This document shows positions 63,455 through 64,000 of a stretch of DNA of 64,000 bases, piece after piece. Position numbers and translations under genes: made by a program. Location: contig NZ_CP064295.1 in the NCBI RefSeq assembly GCF_015476115.1, positions 310,001 through 374,000 on the forward strand, in the 5' to 3' direction. This stretch comes from Aegicerativicinus sediminis. GTDB lineage: Bacteria; Bacteroidota; Bacteroidia; Flavobacteriales; Flavobacteriaceae. Position 1 is the first letter of the stretch; the number at the start of each line of letters is the position of its first letter. Below the pieces are notes generated by a model, which was given only the letters and a program-made list of their open reading frames with translations, was not told the DNA's origin and did no database searches.

Positions 63455-64000
63455 GAATGTGGCAAAAATACCTCAGCCATCATACATCGTGCACTGCCGC
63501 CCCCACAAGTTTCAATAGTGTCAATATTACTATGTACAATCTTGCAGTGCTTTTGCAGCTTCTCCAATTGGTCATTATTTAGACTGTTATAGGCTGCTGA
63601 GCTCATTACGCAAATATGTTCTCCCAAATCATTGGAAAGCTCTAACATATTACCCGCAAAATGATGCATCTGACTTTCTGAAATAGCAATAACTTCCTTT
63701 TTATCTTCCCTTAAATGCAATAATACATTTTTCTTTTCCTTTTTGTCATCTATAGCATCAAGGCAGATTACACAGAATTTTTCTCCCATGCACATCATAA
63801 CATTTGTATGATATATAGGCAAACGCTCATTATCAACAGATTGATTAGCTGTAAAGATTATCGGTGAGTACTCAAAATCCTCACAAAATTCTATGAATAA
63901 TTCTTCATCAGCTCTTGGGGAGAGAGCACAATATGCCTTCCGATTGATTCGGTCTAAAACTAAACTTCCAGTGCCTTCTAAAAAAATAGCTTCCTCTTCT
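63451..64000 (-). CDS. ctlX: CtlX-type arginine-deiminase-related amidinohydrolase, 5' end outside window
   Basis: The frame is open to base 64000, so the N-terminus is missing. The visible 182 residues include LEGTGSLVLDR, YCALSPR, LPIYHTNVMMCMGEKF (catalytic His region), HHFAGNMLEL and the catalytic-Cys region CGGGSARCMMAEVFLP at the end. This is the pattern of the citrulline-utilisation hydrolase CtlX, a guanidine-modifying (amidinotransferase superfamily) enzyme. The TTG at 63822 is not a plausible start because the homologous reading continues upstream. Confidence 0.82.
   Translation of the reverse strand, partial: EEEAIFLEGTGSLVLDRINRKAYCALSPRADEELFIEFCEDFEYSPIIFTANQSVDNERLPIYHTNVMMCMGEKFCVICLDAIDDKKEKKNVLLHLREDKKEVIAISESQMHHFAGNMLELSNDLGEHICVMSSAAYNSLNNDQLEKLQKHCKIVHSNIDTIETCGGGSARCMMAEVFLPHS

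Noticed and set aside
63822-64000. A start for the ctlX gene at 63822
   Set aside because: The frame stays open and homologous (GTGSLVLDR, YCALSPR) to the window edge, so the gene is partial, not a 123-residue protein.

Overview
This 64 kb window is a chromosomal segment from a member of the phylum Bacteroidota, almost certainly a flavobacterium (class Flavobacteriia, probably marine). The DNA is AT-rich. Two proteins carry type IX secretion C-terminal sorting domains. Many lipoproteins have short signal peptides ending in Cys. SecD and SecF are fused, and the promoter -7 boxes have the Bacteroidota form TAnnTTTG (sense-strand TATCTTTG or TACCTTTG in front of kdsA, typA, gyrB, queE, ffh, argS and a large TPR gene). 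Shine-Dalgarno sites are not evident and TTG/GTG starts are frequent. I saw no insertion sequence, prophage, CRISPR array, rRNA or tRNA gene.

Layout. 1-17.6 kb: a truncated T9SS-exported protein, an M57-type metallopeptidase lipoprotein, a DUF2851 protein, a cysteine/cystathionine synthase, a LolC/E-like ABC permease diverging from a NamZ-type (DUF1343) lipoprotein, a GDPD lipoprotein, a sterol-desaturase-family membrane protein, a small lipoprotein/beta-barrel pair, a YkgJ-type cysteine-cluster protein, a methyltransferase, an amidohydrolase lipoprotein, and an outer-membrane beta-barrel next to a 1000-residue TPR protein. 17.7-30.0 kb: ftsE followed by a surface-polysaccharide region with a beta-helix protein, four glycosyltransferases, a dTDP-sugar ketoisomerase (QdtA/FdtA type), a PhyH-like oxygenase, two tandem paralogous Wzx-type flippases, a DegT-type aminotransferase and a FemAB/GNAT-like acyltransferase. 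Together these suggest synthesis, assembly and export of a glycan containing a 3-amino-3,6-dideoxy sugar.

30.2-45.5 kb is mostly housekeeping: typA, kdsA (KDO supply for LPS), secDF, a B12-dependent ribonucleotide reductase (nrdJ), mdh, gyrB, asnB, a DUF2911 protein and queE. 45.6-51.4 kb is a plus-strand run: a HerA-like ATPase, a lipoprotein, a YitT membrane protein, a cupin, an alpha/beta hydrolase, rluF, a tiny two-TM protein and a VOC protein. 51.4-60.4 kb on the minus strand holds an esterase-like lipoprotein, folD and ffh, a 927-residue T9SS beta-helix protein with a two-level repeat, and argS. 60.4-64 kb holds a sensor operon and a partial CtlX-type amidinohydrolase.

The least expected part is the sensor operon at 60.47-63.45 kb. 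A 39-residue single-TM peptide, not recognised as any family, overlaps the start of a TPR-histidine kinase by ATGA. The kinase in turn overlaps a CpeT/CpcT-family lipoprotein by TAATG. Upstream lie direct repeats resembling LytTR/AlgR sites, including an exact CCGTTCGTC, at a spacing of about 20 bp. Other points of note are the five-rung, about 145-residue super-repeat of the beta-helix protein, a perfect 10-bp hairpin near the predicted 5' end of the gyrB mRNA, 14-bp direct repeats in front of nrdJ, and the tandem flippases with an adjacent oxygenase. Everything here is by eye; no database search or structure prediction was run.
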